Numbered from the stretch's first letter, positions 10,862 to 22,641 are shown. The stretch is DNA of 64,000 nt from Spongilla lacustris (GCA_949361645.1 OX442416.1:14641969-14705968), one strand, 5' to 3'. Made by a program: numbers and translations. The notes: generated by a model not told the origin, from the sequence alone.

Positions 10862-11029
10862 CACGATGACATCAGAGCAGCTGTTGTACACCTCTATGTA
10901 CGGCTTGAGGATTTCGTAGTGGAAGGCTGGAGTGAGGAGGCGCCTGTTCCGGAACCACTTGGGGCCATTGGACACCAACAGGCCATCACCTGACAGGTCA
11001 CAGAGCGGTCGGTACATACATAATTAGCC

Positions 11030-11440
11030 CGAGTACATTTTAAAAGCAAAATGCTGCCTTATTTTTGTTCGAATAAAACTAATACTCTTACTTTGTGGGA
11101 TCCATGTAGTACCATAGAGCATGTGTACTAAGCCTCCCCCCCCCCCCTCCGCCCCCACCAAATAAAATGACTCGTGTTTGTACGAGCGAATCGTCATACT
11201 CTAAAGTGCTACTGCATCAAAACCATGTTAGAGCAACATTTCTTTCCAGGAATACTGGAACGAGTACATGGTAGCATTAATAGTTAGGACGATACGCTCG
11301 GTTAAACACAAGCCATTTCTACTTTAGGGGTGGGGCTTAGTACACGTACTCTACGGTAATTGCTAACACCTCACAGCAGTCAGGGGCACTATGTAACCAT
11401 GGGTACTGAACAGAGTACATGAACACACAAGCCAGAAACA
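11030..11440. other. Presumed P450 intron 2, no other feature
   Basis: A C-run lies at 11135-11145. Otherwise no feature is visible. It lies between exons 3 and 2 of the broken P450. Confidence 0.35.
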
Positions 11441-11444
11441 CATT

Positions 11445-11520
11445 CACCTTCTCTCCCTCCCTCCCTCCCTCCCTCCCTCCCTCCCTCCCTCCCTGCCTCC
11501 CTCCCTTCTCTCCCTCCTCA
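11445..11520. repeat. (CCCT)n microsatellite
   Basis: About 14 near-perfect CCCT units occur, followed by a CT/C-rich stretch to about 11570. It is located within the presumed P450 intron 2. Confidence 0.95.
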
Positions 11521-11719
11521 CCTTCTCCCTCTCCCTCCTCCACCTCCTATCCTCTTCTCCCTCCCCCTCCCCTACGTATGACTCTCACTGCATATGCAAA
11601 CATTCACTTATTTGCACAGCACTGGAAAGCATTTTAGTGTTCCAAATACACGTATATGTACAAACACTTAGTCATTCACTGCTGTTAGAAGTAACCTAAC
11701 ATTTACACAAACATTAGGT

Positions 11720-11992
11720 TACACACATGCACACACAAATATGCACACACACATGCACACACAAATATGCACACACACATGCACACACATGCACATGCAC
11801 ACATCACATGCACACATCACATGCACACATCACATGCACACACATACACACACACATGCACACATACACACACATACACACATGCTCACACACACATGCA
11901 CACACAAATATGCACACACACATGCACACACATGCACATGCACACACACATGCACATGCACACACACATGCACATGCACACACATGTACATG
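11720..11992. repeat. CA/CATGCA microsatellite block
   Basis: Alternating ACACAC, CACATG and ATGCACAC units fill the block, with a higher-order repeat of ACACAAATATGCACACACAC. The overlapping His/Thr-rich and Cys/Val-rich ORFs on both strands are repeat translations. Confidence 0.95.
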
Positions 11993-12505
11993 TGTGGAGA
12001 TGTTGATAGATGAGTTTCCCTGTGATGTACACATCTCATGCATAATTAAGTGCACACACCTATCCATGGCAGCAGAAGGTGATAGCTCCAAGATTTTGGT
12101 TCTACATGAGGACAAAAATAGTGGGATCGATGACAATGCAAAGTGATACAGAGAAAAGCCCCCTGTATGTGGGTGTGGCCTGTATGCATGGGGGAAGGTC
12201 ACGTGATCTCTTGCATGGTCATATGATCTATGCATTGTCATGTGATCCTGTATGCATGATCATGTGATATGATGCTGCAAAGATGTTGGGGAAAACTTCC
12301 CTCTTCCCCCCTGGCCCCTCCTCCTCACACACCTTTCAGCAGTTGCCTCAGTGCCTCGGGGTGGGTGATGGCGACGATGCTAATGAAGGGGCCGACCCAG
12401 GTGGCTGTGAGGGCGTGCCCAGTGGCCTGGGTCCTTGCGCACATCTTGATAAGTGTGGCTTCGCAAGGAGGCAGCTGGAAGGGGAGACGGGAAGACATGG
12501 TCACC

Positions 12506-12568
12506 TAGTTGGGCGTAGCCCGACCTTCGCGTATTGGCCAATACGCGAAGGTCGGCTACGCCCAACTA
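12506..12568. mobile_element. 63-bp hairpin MITE with 9-bp target duplication
   Basis: The element starts TAGTTGGGCGTAGCC and ends GGCTACGCCCAACTA. The two halves are reverse complements except for one extra C, so the whole element is one hairpin with no loop (TTGG/CCAA centre). It is flanked by an exact 9-bp direct repeat ATGGTCACC (12497-12505 and 12569-12577). A related 58-bp copy is at 31735-31792. It sits in intron 1 of the P450 fragment, 31 bp upstream of the exon-2 acceptor. A 9-bp duplication fits Mutator-like transposases, but that assignment is inference. Confidence 0.9.
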
Positions 12569-12609
12569 ATGGTCACCATGGAGTCCCGCGCACACTTCAA
12601 AAAAGCCTT

Positions 12610-12800
12610 TACGCAAATCTAGGCATGACTATTAGTATATGCTGTGCGTGTATGTGTGTGTCACTGTGTGTGCGTGTGTATGCATGTTTGCAACGGTACC
12701 AGCGACTGTGCGAGTGATCACGTACGACACTTGTGTGTACTAGTATTGTGTGCGCGCGCACATGTGTGTGTGGTGCGTGCACACATATAGGGCCTACATG
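12610..12800. repeat. TG/CA-rich stretch in P450 intron 1
   Basis: Imperfect TGTGTG, GTGCGTG and GCGCGC runs make up the stretch. No gene is visible. Confidence 0.6.
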
Positions 12801-12985
12801 CAATCGTACCGACTACGTACCTCAAAGATGTGTCACCAGAACCAGTGCCCATTGGGGGTAGGTCTGGGTATGCGCCCGATGTAGTACACCATTCGGCAGT
12901 ATCCGTAGACCCATTTGGTCACCAGCCACAGCACCACCGCTGCTACTGCTGTTCCCACGGCTGTATGCGGCTGGAAACTAGGTTT

Positions 12986-13533
12986 TACAATTAGAACATA
13001 CGGTATGTATGTCCATAATCGAAAAGGCTGAGTACCCGTGTTTCGAAGCTCGTAACTCCTCAGTAAAACCAGCAAATCAGAATATGAAAAAGGATTCAAA
13101 CACCACACTCATTTTTATGTTTTCAAGACTTTACATACACACTCCACGTCATACTGCAATGGTATGTGCAAGGTGTTTACAGAACGCCACGCGGCAATCA
13201 TTTTGGAGGGGTGGGTACTAAATTCAGTACAGTGGACTTCGTGCACTAATCCAGAAGGTAAGCTTACAACACCGATGAGTACGAGAGATGTGGCTGTTAG
13301 AATTCTCAGTCTTTAAGTACTAACGAATTTTTTGTCGTCCCAAACAACGCGATCGTATTTAATGAATAATTGATACGATTCTCATGTATGTACATGTTAT
13401 ATACAGGAATGGATTACCACATGCACCAAGAGCCCAAGCACTGCAGAGTGTGTGGGCAACGGCTAAAATGCGCAAATAGAAGCAAATAGCCATGCAGCTA
13501 TGATTGCAAAACATTGCAGATAATTTGCTTAAT
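12986..13533. other. No gene recognised
   Basis: No coding motif is visible. An upstream first exon of the P450 might be expected here, but I could not identify one. Confidence 0.3.
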
Positions 13534-13666
13534 ACATTAGATACAGAAACATCGAGTATGCTGATATCAACAGTTGAGGCGGTGAGGCCAAAGGCAATAA
13601 TATTGCCTTTGGCCTCACCGCCTCAACTGTTGATATCAGCATACTCGATGTTTCTGTATCTAATGT
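13534..13666. repeat. Perfect 133-bp palindrome
   Basis: Two 66-bp arms (ACATTAGATACAG... to ...GGCCAAAGGCAATA) are separated by one base at 13600, and I see no mismatch by eye. No flanking target duplication is evident. It could be a hairpin transposable element or a recent inverted duplication. Confidence 0.95.
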
Positions 13667-14330
13667 AAGCATTCTATGCAAAGAACCGTCCTTTGACAAT
13701 AGAGATACATCACAGGTGTTGTATAACGCCATTTCAGTGGCAAATATACATGCCAATGAAGAATGCATGCAAGGTAAATGCAAAAAAAAAAAACTGCTAT
13801 GACTTCATAATACACACAATCATTATGTAGGTGTGTGCGCACTTCGAGGACATGTGAGGAGGTCAACTGTTGGCAGAGGCTGCCAACCAAAGGTCCGAGT
13901 CAGTCACACCCAATACGTTCATAGCACTTTGGAAGATTGCCCCACCTCCATTCTTCTCTCATGATCATTGTCCACCTCGTGCAAGCCAGACTATTTTCAA
14001 CCAGCTGAAGTGTCAGTCAGCTGTGTTCCTGCCTTCTGACACAGCCCCCTGAGCTCCAATGCAACGCACTGGTATGCACCAATGCAAGTGGGTAGCAGCA
14101 ACAGGTGCATGGTGAAAACTGCCCTTCAAAATGCATACACTAGAAGACCATGCCACACAATGGGCTATTCCAGTTAATAAGTGTACACCCCTACTGATGA
14201 CGTTATTTATAAAGTAACCCCATTGCACACAGATACTAATTATACCCTCCCTCAAGACAGATACATTACTGGATAGTCACACATCACACCACATCCCTCA
14301 GGACTGCAGTATGTCTCAGTACACTACACC
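13667..14330. other. No gene recognised
   Basis: Short ORFs only. The words TACACCCCTACTGATGA at about 14185 and TCATCAGTAGGGGTGTACAC at about 15009 are inverted copies (with GGGCTATTCCAGT / ACTGGAATAGCCC next to them), so the C-rich minisatellite at 14331-15008 lies inside an inverted repeat. Confidence 0.5.
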
Positions 14331-15008
<678 letters not shown>

Positions 15009-15050
15009 CATCAGTAGGGGTGTACACTTATTTACTGGAATAGCCCAATG

Positions 15051-16252
15051 GGCAAATGCTACCCAAGTTTGTTGTGGTCTATTTTGGAGAAGAGGGTGCT
15101 GAGTCGATTTATTCAAAGTGAAGCAACTGCAATGCATTGTTAAAGACCATTAATTCTGTTTTTTTTTTTTTAGAGATAAGAGCCACAATTGGTTGCTGCC
15201 ATCCCCCCCCCCCCCCCCCCCCCAACGAGGAGACAAAAGCTAACACAATCCTAGCCCTGCTCATCATTAATGTGTGTATATGCATGCTACTCAGTACCAC
15301 AGATATGTAAAGCTCCATTGGGCTATCTATGGCATGTGACAATACGTTCTAAAACCAATTTTAATTTGTAGCAATTCTGTTAGACTAATACATGTATATA
15401 CCGATGCATGCATATCCGTACGTAGGCCTACATTACGAAGAAAATGGCCGACCCATTTCAGCACTAGCTTTTACTAAAAACAAATAGGACATTCTACTTA
15501 CTTTATCACAATAGTTGTTTTTTTGCTCAGTTCATGTGTCCGAGCGTCAGTATCGTTTATTGAATCCACGAGGTCACCGTTCCCCGCAAGGAGTACTAGT
15601 ACCTTAATGCTTTCGAGCGCAAAAGCCAACGGTTCATAACTATTAAGATAAGGCAATTTGATTTCTGCTATATAAAAGGGTCAATGGTGCTTGTAACTTG
15701 TGGTGCAGCGTTAAACTGCTTACTATATTTCTTGTACGTCCGAAACAGCACATTCCTTAAGGACATCAATATCGGTTGTCAAGTCCGTTGCTATGGGGCT
15801 TCGAAAACATTTCAAAATTTCTGGGCGTAGGGCCTAATTTCCCCGCGTTCAATGAGAGCAGACAGCCGTGTTCCCAACACGTTCAATATGATACCAGCCA
15901 TCCCATTATTCTAGAAGGCGTGGCTACAGAGGTACTGGTCCCGTACCCAGACCTAAATGTACATAGCGACGAGACTACGTACATTTGGATCTGGATACGA
16001 GACAAGATTGTTTGCAACGGCCGTTGAATTTAAAGCCATAAAGTGATTCGGAACATCGATAGGTTTGCACAATGGTGTACATGTAGCAGTTGATAAAAAT
16101 TCATATTAATATCTCTGTATAATAAAATGCGATGAAGCATGATCATACATACACTTCAGCTATCACTTCTTGGTGCAGTAATATTTTTTAATGTGATGAT
16201 GCCTGCTCAAAATTATGCAATTTGAGTGAAAGATGATAAGGGGTCTCTAGTC
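15051..16252. other. No gene recognised
   Basis: A poly-T (about 15160) and a poly-C (15204-15223) occur. The ORF at 15776-16027 has no recognised motif. A CCCGTACCCAGACC word at 15940 resembles the end of the 43477 MITE family. Confidence 0.3.
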
Positions 16253-17035
16253 TGGACGAGGACAAGACGGCTCCTCAGTACGTTCACTAACTGCTGAGGC
16301 CTCTGAGTATGCTTTAAAAAAATAAAATTGAATTTGAATTTGAAGCATAGCAACTGACTCCACTTCTGTTCACGCGGTGATCTTCCACTGGGTCTTCATC
16401 CTTCTATCGTCACCCATAATGGAAGCTGCCTCTCAGCCACAGCTGGTGACATCAAAAGCTACAGCTGCCAGCACTTAGTCTAGCTAGTGCCTTTCAGTGG
16501 CTGTTGAAATTGGCAACACAGCCTCCCGGCATCTGACATTGGACCATTTAATTTATATGTATTGTGTAGGTACATGTGGCAAGTTTTAAGAAATGCCTAT
16601 TCAATGGTGTGGGTAGTGTACATTATGTAACATTTGTGGACAATGCTTGAGTACAAAAATGTATTATGGTGCAAAGGTGTATTAATTCATACATGCATAA
16701 GGCCTTTCCTCCAGCATGCTATTAAGATGGTGTGTGTTAATCTACTAGCCATGGGAGAGAGTGGGTTAATTCAGTGGAAGAATTTTTCTGTACCTTTGTC
16801 CATAAGTAGTTTAAATACATGTATGAGTATGTGTACATGTATGTCCTGTAAATCAATTAAAAAATTTTCTTTCATTCTAGAACGGATAATCTTTTTAACC
16901 TATTAATCCTAAAAAGCAGTCCAACTGACCTACTTTTTCACAAATATATATAATATTTTAGCTTTGAGCATAAGCTTGCGACCATTGCAAGACTGCTATG
17001 CATGTTTCAATGTATAGTCTGTGGAACACAGTGCA
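16253..17035. repeat. Dispersed repeat, copy 1, middle segment inverted
   Basis: The outer parts match 35868-36575 in the same direction: CTCAGTACGTTCACTAACTG..TTCCACTGGGT on the left and GGGTTAATTCAGTGGAAG..AGTCCAACTGACC on the right. The middle (about 16412-16750) matches about 36000-36290 only as the reverse complement. The family also contributes pieces at 45808-46075, 46740-46830 and 49490-49600. No coding capacity is visible. Confidence 0.85.
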
Positions 17036-17596
17036 CTCTCGAATGATTGGAGACAAAAGCCCCTATAAAATTGCATATATACCTGATGCCTTCACAGGTG
17101 ATTATGGTGAGATCCAGTTAGAATGCATATGTGGGTGACATGAATAAAAATTTGTCTACCGAGCGTTTGTGGAATGATCGAGGCATGGGATGAAATTGTA
17201 CAGTCGTCAAACATCTGAAACATTGCTTGATAATAAAAAATCACCAGCATTGATTATGAAGACTAAAATATTTATTATTATTTTTTACCACTCGAGTTTC
17301 AAGAAAGTAATCTCGAAGGTACAAAATTGCACTTTAGACTCAAAGTATTAAATCGGTTGATAAATGCTGTTGAACCATGCACGTCTATATATTATAATTA
17401 TCGTTATTATTATATATAGATAATACAAGGAAGACAATAAACACATTATATGTGAAAGTTAGGTCTATGGCGGAGGAGCTATCCTAGAAAGGACAGCTGT
17501 GGCATTGGCACGTTATTATTAAAATATTCTTAAATGGCAGACTAAACACCCTGCCTTGTGTGATCAGTAGCATTGGCCATCCTTAGTAGGATTGAG

Positions 17597-17628
<32 letters not shown>

Positions 17629-18720
17629 AGGCCACCCGTTGAACTGTTCAATATTACTTGCTTGCTATATTGTCTTATATATGTAATAACCTATACTAAT
17701 GTGTTTGCAGTAATTTTAATAAGTTGATAAATCATGTATTATGCATGAGAATACGATGAAGCGTACAATACATATGACGCAATGACCTACTTTGTTATTT
17801 TGACGTATTATAGATGAAAATAATTTAATGAAGCAATATTAAGTGCAATTCTATGTATAATATTCGTTGGACTACATGTGTTAAGGTTTTGGTTAATATT
17901 GCGCACTTATAAATGTCTCTGTATTCAATAGAAACTCAACCGAGACAGTTTTTGTATTGCACATCCCATTCATTCGCGTACATTACCGATCGTTTTTATT
18001 TTGATCTTTTTAAAAAATTACGTGGTACTCGCAGGGAGATACATCATCGAGCAAGTAAGGTATCGTTGGAATGCAGAAATTTTGCTCTTTCTAATGATAT
18101 ACAATTTATGGCTAAAAAGGTAATTTGAAAAAAAATTGTGAACTACCTATCTCATGTAATCCGCGAGCAGGTAAGGAAAATTTCTATTGGTTTGGAAACT
18201 ATTGATGTCTGAATAAGGAAATGAGATAAAAATGAATGGATATTGGAAACCTTGGCATAATTAATGTGGAAGTGCGGATATAGGTACTTAAGTTGCGAAA
18301 AACTACACAAAATATGTCAACTAGTCCCCACATTGCAAATCCGAGAGCAGGTATATGGGAGGGGAATCCCGCCATAATTATGCTCAGTCATTTGTATTTT
18401 ACCAAATTATCCTTTTTTTTCGCTAACCGCGATGCTTTGCTTACGGTAAAAAAAAAAGTTCGTGACACAAGTATATTTTTCGTATTATATATATATTTTT
18501 ACGGAGGGACACGCGGGAAAGCGTTCTATAAATAGAACAAGTGGTTTCAACGGGGAGGCCGTCTTATCACTAGCAGTGCGTTGTAACAAAGTTGAGAGCA
18601 GCTGTAAGGTATATGCGTGTTGGAAGCTGCATGAAAACTTTGTCTCTATCTTCTGTTTGTCTATTAGAAATGCATCCAAGTACGTGTGAGCGCGGCATCT
18701 TTGGCTAGACTCTGTCTAAA
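17036..18720. other. AT-rich, no gene recognised
   Basis: It contains a 33-base poly-C run at 17597-17629 and a CTCTTTCTAATGATATAC word at 18085 that recurs at about 37070, 40418 and, with changes, 42354. ORFs at 17913-18128 and 18293-18535 are AT-rich and motif-free. Confidence 0.35.
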
Positions 18721-18725
18721 ACAGA

Positions 18726-18726
<1 letters not shown>

Positions 18727-18757
<31 letters not shown>
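18727..18757. repeat. Poly-C tract
   Basis: About 31 consecutive C residues, one of many such tracts in the window. Confidence 0.9.
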
Positions 18758-18759
<2 letters not shown>

Positions 18760-18960
18760 AAAAAACGCGCAAAGTTGACTCGTGAACAAGGATAACTTCA
18801 TACCAGCGACGACAATAAGGGCTGGAGAAAAGATGGTTCGATCCAGAATCCCTACTACATGCGCAACACGTAATACAAGGTTATTCTGCCTTCATTGCCA
18901 GCAGTACGAACATGTCCAGTCCCTGGGTGTCGTATGTGCTGATGAATTGAGAGGGCTGTT

Positions 18961-19266
18961 CAGGGGCGGCGGAAGGTATTTTTAAGTGGGGGGGGGGGGG
19001 GGGGGGGGGGGGTGGGGGGGTAAGTCTATGAATATATAATGAGTGGGCGTGGTAGATAGTGGTTGCGCACGCGAAAATGAACTGCTTGTTGAGTAGCTAC
19101 TTAACGGTTCACACTTTTAATATCATCCGATTTCCGTTCTCTTTGGTTATAATGTACAACACGGTAATTATAAGTTACGGCTAATAATAATTCTACTCGG
19201 TAAAGTCGGGGGGGTAAATACCCCCCCCTACCCCCCCCCCCCCCCCCCCCGGTTCCGCCGCCGCTG
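18961..19266. mobile_element. MITE with GGGGCGGCGG ends, copy 1
   Basis: The terminal words CAGGGGCGGCGGAAGG and GGTTCCGCCGCCGCTG are imperfect inverted repeats, with a poly-G just inside the left end and a poly-C inside the right. The core (TCTATGAATATATAATGA..GTTACGGCTAATAATAATTC) is shared with 19582-21263. A GGCTGTT repeat on both sides is a possible 7-8 bp target duplication. Confidence 0.75.
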
Positions 19267-19581
19267 GCTGTTGCCATTGGGTAGTGTGTTAGGCCAGACA
19301 TTTCTCATGCAGCTGTAGAGCTGTTTGATGCACAAATAAAACACAGTCACGTGATTATCATGGCAACATCTATATCGCACTAAACTTACCGGCATTATAA
19401 TACACAACTCAGTATGCAGGGGTTTGGATTTCAATGGCTAGCCATCCCCCCCCCCCCCTCCCCCCTCCTCCCAAAAGTAAGGAAACAAATTCTGGAAGCA
19501 AAATGCTGACCATTAGCCAGCTTTATTTTACTTTTACAGCAGTAACTACTTGTACTGTCCTTTGCATGTATAACATATTAA
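19267..19581. other. Interval between two MITE copies
   Basis: A poly-C run lies at 19446-19458. No gene or other feature is recognised. Confidence 0.35.
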
Positions 19582-19821
19582 CAGGGGCGGCGGAAGGTAT
19601 TTTAAAGTGGGGGGGTAAGTCTATGAATATATAATGATGGGCGTGGTAGATAGTGGTTGCGCACGCGAAAACGAACCGCTTGTTGAGGAGCTACTTATCA
19701 ACGGTTCGCAAATTTAATCAGTATCACCCGATTCCAGTTCTCTTTGGTTATAATGTACAACACGGTTAGTTACGGCTAATAATAATTCTACTCAGTAAAG
19801 TTGGGGGGGGGGGGGGGTAAA

Positions 19822-19869
<48 letters not shown>

Positions 19870-21242
19870 TAGGGTGTGTAACCTCCCCTGAATAATGAAA
19901 ATCGATTTTTCCGAATACTTTTAAAACACTAATCGATTTTTCAGGTTTTTCTGGATCAGAAAATCGATTTTTCCGAATACTTGAAAAAAGAAAATCGATT
20001 TTTCCGAATAGGTTTTAACAATTTGCCAGCAGAATACCTAGGTTATTCAGGTTTTCTGCTCACTGAGCCACCTAAATGTACACATCACACCAGATATTCT
20101 CCTACAGCTAAACCATAACACCAGATGCCCTCAGCATACACACACCTACCCCCATCACACCAGTGCCCTCATGAGGCACACCCTACCCCCATCACACCAG
20201 TGCCCTCATGAGGCACACCCTACCCCCATCACACCAGTGCCCTCATGAGGCACACCCTACCCCCATCACACCAGTGCCCTCATGAGGCACACCCTACCCC
20301 CATCACACCAGTGCCCTCATGAGGCACACCCTACCCCCATCACACCTTGCCCTCATGAGGCACACAAAACACACCTCCCCCCGTCACACCAGATGCCCTC
20401 ATGAGGCACACAACTACAGCTACCCCCATCACACCAGACACCCTCCTACAACTACCCACATTACCCCAGATCAATACAGCATGCATCCACAGCTACCCAC
20501 ATCACACCAGATGCACTCAGCACACTACCACCGCTACCTACATAGGCCTAAATCGCTTGGCCTAACTACATATCTAGATGGGCGTGTCAGGCCTGACCTA
20601 AGTTATAGCGTGGCCACGCTGAAGTCTACCTACAGATGTACACATCGCACTTGATGCCAAAAGAATAGAACCACAGATGACGTTTACGCACCACCAGCCA
20701 TGCAGCCGATTTCACCATAGCAAGCCAAATACTAGTAACTAAGTAGGCCTAAATGCGATCGCAGCAATATCAGTTCACAGAGATTGTTGCAAGATACCAG
20801 CTAGTTCGAAATGCACTAAGCGAACTAACTTTGATTTGTAGCTGGAGCTGTCCGTCGTCATGACTCGTGAAGAGGGAGATCTGTTGGCTAGTTCGAATCA
20901 CTGCCCGTACATGCATATGATCTCGTCCCCACGTAGTATAATAGTAATAACAACAGTGACGTTAATTAACGTTACGTTTCAAATTAGAAGTAATCATTAT
21001 TGTACTTGCAATATCGTATCCGGATATCGTCATAAAAAGGCATTCGAATAGTGGGCGAAATGTCGATGCGGACGACGAATACCTAAGTACCTCCGAATGG
21101 AGATTCACAAACCGGTTATTTTCGAATAGAACAAATCCAATAATCGATTTTTCCGAGTAATACTAAATTCATATTCGAACGGATAGGTTTTTTGCGAATA
21201 TCCGAATAACCCGAATAACCTGATAACCGGTTACACACCCTA
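19870..21242. mobile_element. hAT-like non-autonomous element, copy A
   Basis: Termini are TAGGGTGTGTAACC and GGTTACACACCCTA. Repeated words AATCGATTTTTCC and CCGAATA cluster inside both ends and may be transposase-binding sites. The interior has a CACACCAG..CCCTCATGAGGCACAC minisatellite and no transposase ORF. Copies B (25864-26878) and C (26938-28122) have clean 8-bp target duplications, the length made by hAT (and P) transposases. Here the flanks are C-rich and the duplication is only approximate (CCCCCGGT / CCCCCTGT). Confidence 0.85.
20143..20345. repeat. 37-bp minisatellite inside hAT copy A
   Basis: About five nearly identical 37-bp units (words CATCACACCAGTGCCCTCAT and GAGGCACACCCTACCCC) are present. 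Copies B and C carry only single diverged units, so the array expanded within this copy. Confidence 0.9.
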
Positions 21243-21263
21243 CCCCCTGTTCCGCCGCCGCTG

Positions 21264-22227
21264 CTATACATGAAAGAAACGGAATTAAAGTAATTCTCTC
21301 ACTCTGTGTCCGAATATAGTAATAACGCTGAACATACACACCAGTATGTTCATTGGAATAAATTGATTGCTTGCATTAAGCCTTTCACCATTCTACAAAT
21401 AAACTTTTAAAGCGGCAAAGTTGTAGCATTATCTGAACAGTTTACACTCCTTGATGAAATTGATTTATTTTGCCTGCAAACGTCATCGATTTTAAAGATT
21501 GCTGTGATTACAATTCATGGTGACAGATTGGCAATATTCACCATCTTCAACTAGACTGTTACACAGAAGGGAATGCATGGCTCCTCCGTAAATGTGTACC
21601 AAATGTTGCAGCATGTAATTTCAATGCCACCATTCATGCTCAATCTGCAAGCATTTTGCTTTTACTTTGTCATTTCTAATTCTATAACTTATTCCATACT
21701 TTCATTGCATGTTGTTTTCATTGTTGTTATTTGTACTATTCTGTGGTGCGCCCTGATTTTCAAGGAAGGTTCTACCAAGATGGTGGATGTAGTCGCAATG
21801 GAGCTCAGTGCAGGTGCATCCTCCCCCTTCTATGTTGGCTAGGGGGTATGAGGGAGCATTGCACAGTTTCCCCAATTAATTGTGGTGTGGCAAAGAGCGA
21901 GTTATTAAATGAAGTTTAATGAAGTTAAACGCGGTTAATATTGCGAGTGTAGCTCCTGCCTCCTCCCCTAATGTAGGTGCAATGCGCATGCGCTTGCAAT
22001 CATCATTGCCTCGATCGTGCGAAGTTTGTAAACTGACCCACCCGCCGCACCTCTAGGGGGGGGGATCTAGGGGGGGGGGGCACCAGGGGCACTTGCCCCC
22101 CCCCCCCCCCCCCCCCTTTTCGAACGACTCATTAAATATTCATGAGTGTATTTTGCGTACCGCGTGTGATTATAACCGCACAAAACAGTGCCGCGCGGTT
22201 AGCTACAGCGCTGATACATGTACTGGA
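21264..22227. other. No gene recognised
   Basis: ORF 21573-21842 has a hydrophobic stretch but no recognisable domain. G and C runs at 22055-22115 (GGGGGATCTAGGGG, GGGGCACTTGCCCC) look like poly-G/C MITE debris. Confidence 0.3.
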
Positions 22228-22585
22228 CAGGGGCGGATCTGGGGGGGGGGGGGGGGGGGNNNNNNNNNNNNNNNNNNNNNNNNNNNNNNNNNNNNNNNNN
22301 NNNNNNNNNNNNNNNNNNNNNNNNNNNNNNNNNNNNNNNNNNNNNNNNNNNNNNNNNNNNNNNNNNNNNNNNNNNNNNNNNNNNNNNNNNNNNNNNNNNN
22401 NNNNNNNNNNNNNNNNNNNNNNNNNNNNNNNNNNNNNNNNNNNNNNNNNNNNNNNNNNNGCAAAACGCGTTGGCTTTGGGGCTCTGCCCCAAACCCCGAT
22501 GGGGGAGCTTACAGCGCTCCCCCATACCCTCTAGCTGGGCGGGAGGGGTGCCCCCCTCCCGCACCCTCCCCGGGGCGGCGCCTCT

Positions 22586-22616
<31 letters not shown>

Positions 22617-22641
22617 TTCCAAATTCCTGGATCCGCCCCTG
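22228..22641. mobile_element. MITE with CAGGGGCGGATC ends around an assembly gap
   Basis: The sequence starts CAGGGGCGGATCTGGGG and ends GGATCCGCCCCTG, an inverted pair of the type seen on many hAT-like MITEs. Bases 22260-22459 are N, so the true length is unknown. The right part has GGGGCTCTGCCCC and a GGGGGAGC..GCTCCCCC hairpin. Related right-end sequence (GGGGCTCCGCCCC..GATCCGCCCCTG) occurs at 31328-31418. Confidence 0.65.

Larger units (their letters stand above)
10862..12985 (-). pseudogene. CYP4-type cytochrome P450, broken N-terminal part
   Basis: Three coding blocks read right to left. Exon 1 (about 12980-12821) has a hydrophobic segment (VVLWLVTKWVYGYCRMVYYI) and IPRPTPNGHWFW, then a TGA stop at 12835-12833 where the CYP4 pattern expects glycine, then a GAG/GTACGT donor. 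Exon 2 (12474-12333), between CTTCCAG and AAAG/GTGTGT, reads TATWVGPFISIVAITHPEAL. Exon 3 (about 11017-10862) reads [29 protein letters not shown] and ends GTG/GTAAGG. These match the membrane anchor, the beta-sheet region and the helix C (W-x3-R) region of CYP4 enzymes, which hydroxylate fatty acids and eicosanoids in the endoplasmic reticulum. The oxygen-binding helix, ExxR and haem-cysteine regions are not found to the left, where minisatellites begin. The in-frame stop and missing C-terminal half make this a pseudogene or gene fragment. Confidence 0.8.
19582..21263. mobile_element. MITE with GGGGCGGCGG ends, copy 2 (hAT-interrupted)
   Basis: This has the same ends and core as 18961-19266, but its right poly-C region is split by a 1.37-kb hAT-like element at 19870-21242. 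Without that insertion it would be about 310 bp, like copy 1. Confidence 0.75.

Noticed and set aside
11735..11992. Telomere-like or satellite centromere sequence
   Set aside because: It is a local CA/CATG microsatellite of under 300 bp, without telomeric TTAGGG units.
18825..18850. tRNA B-box-like word GGTTCGATCC
   Set aside because: No A box at a suitable distance upstream and no cloverleaf pairing visible.
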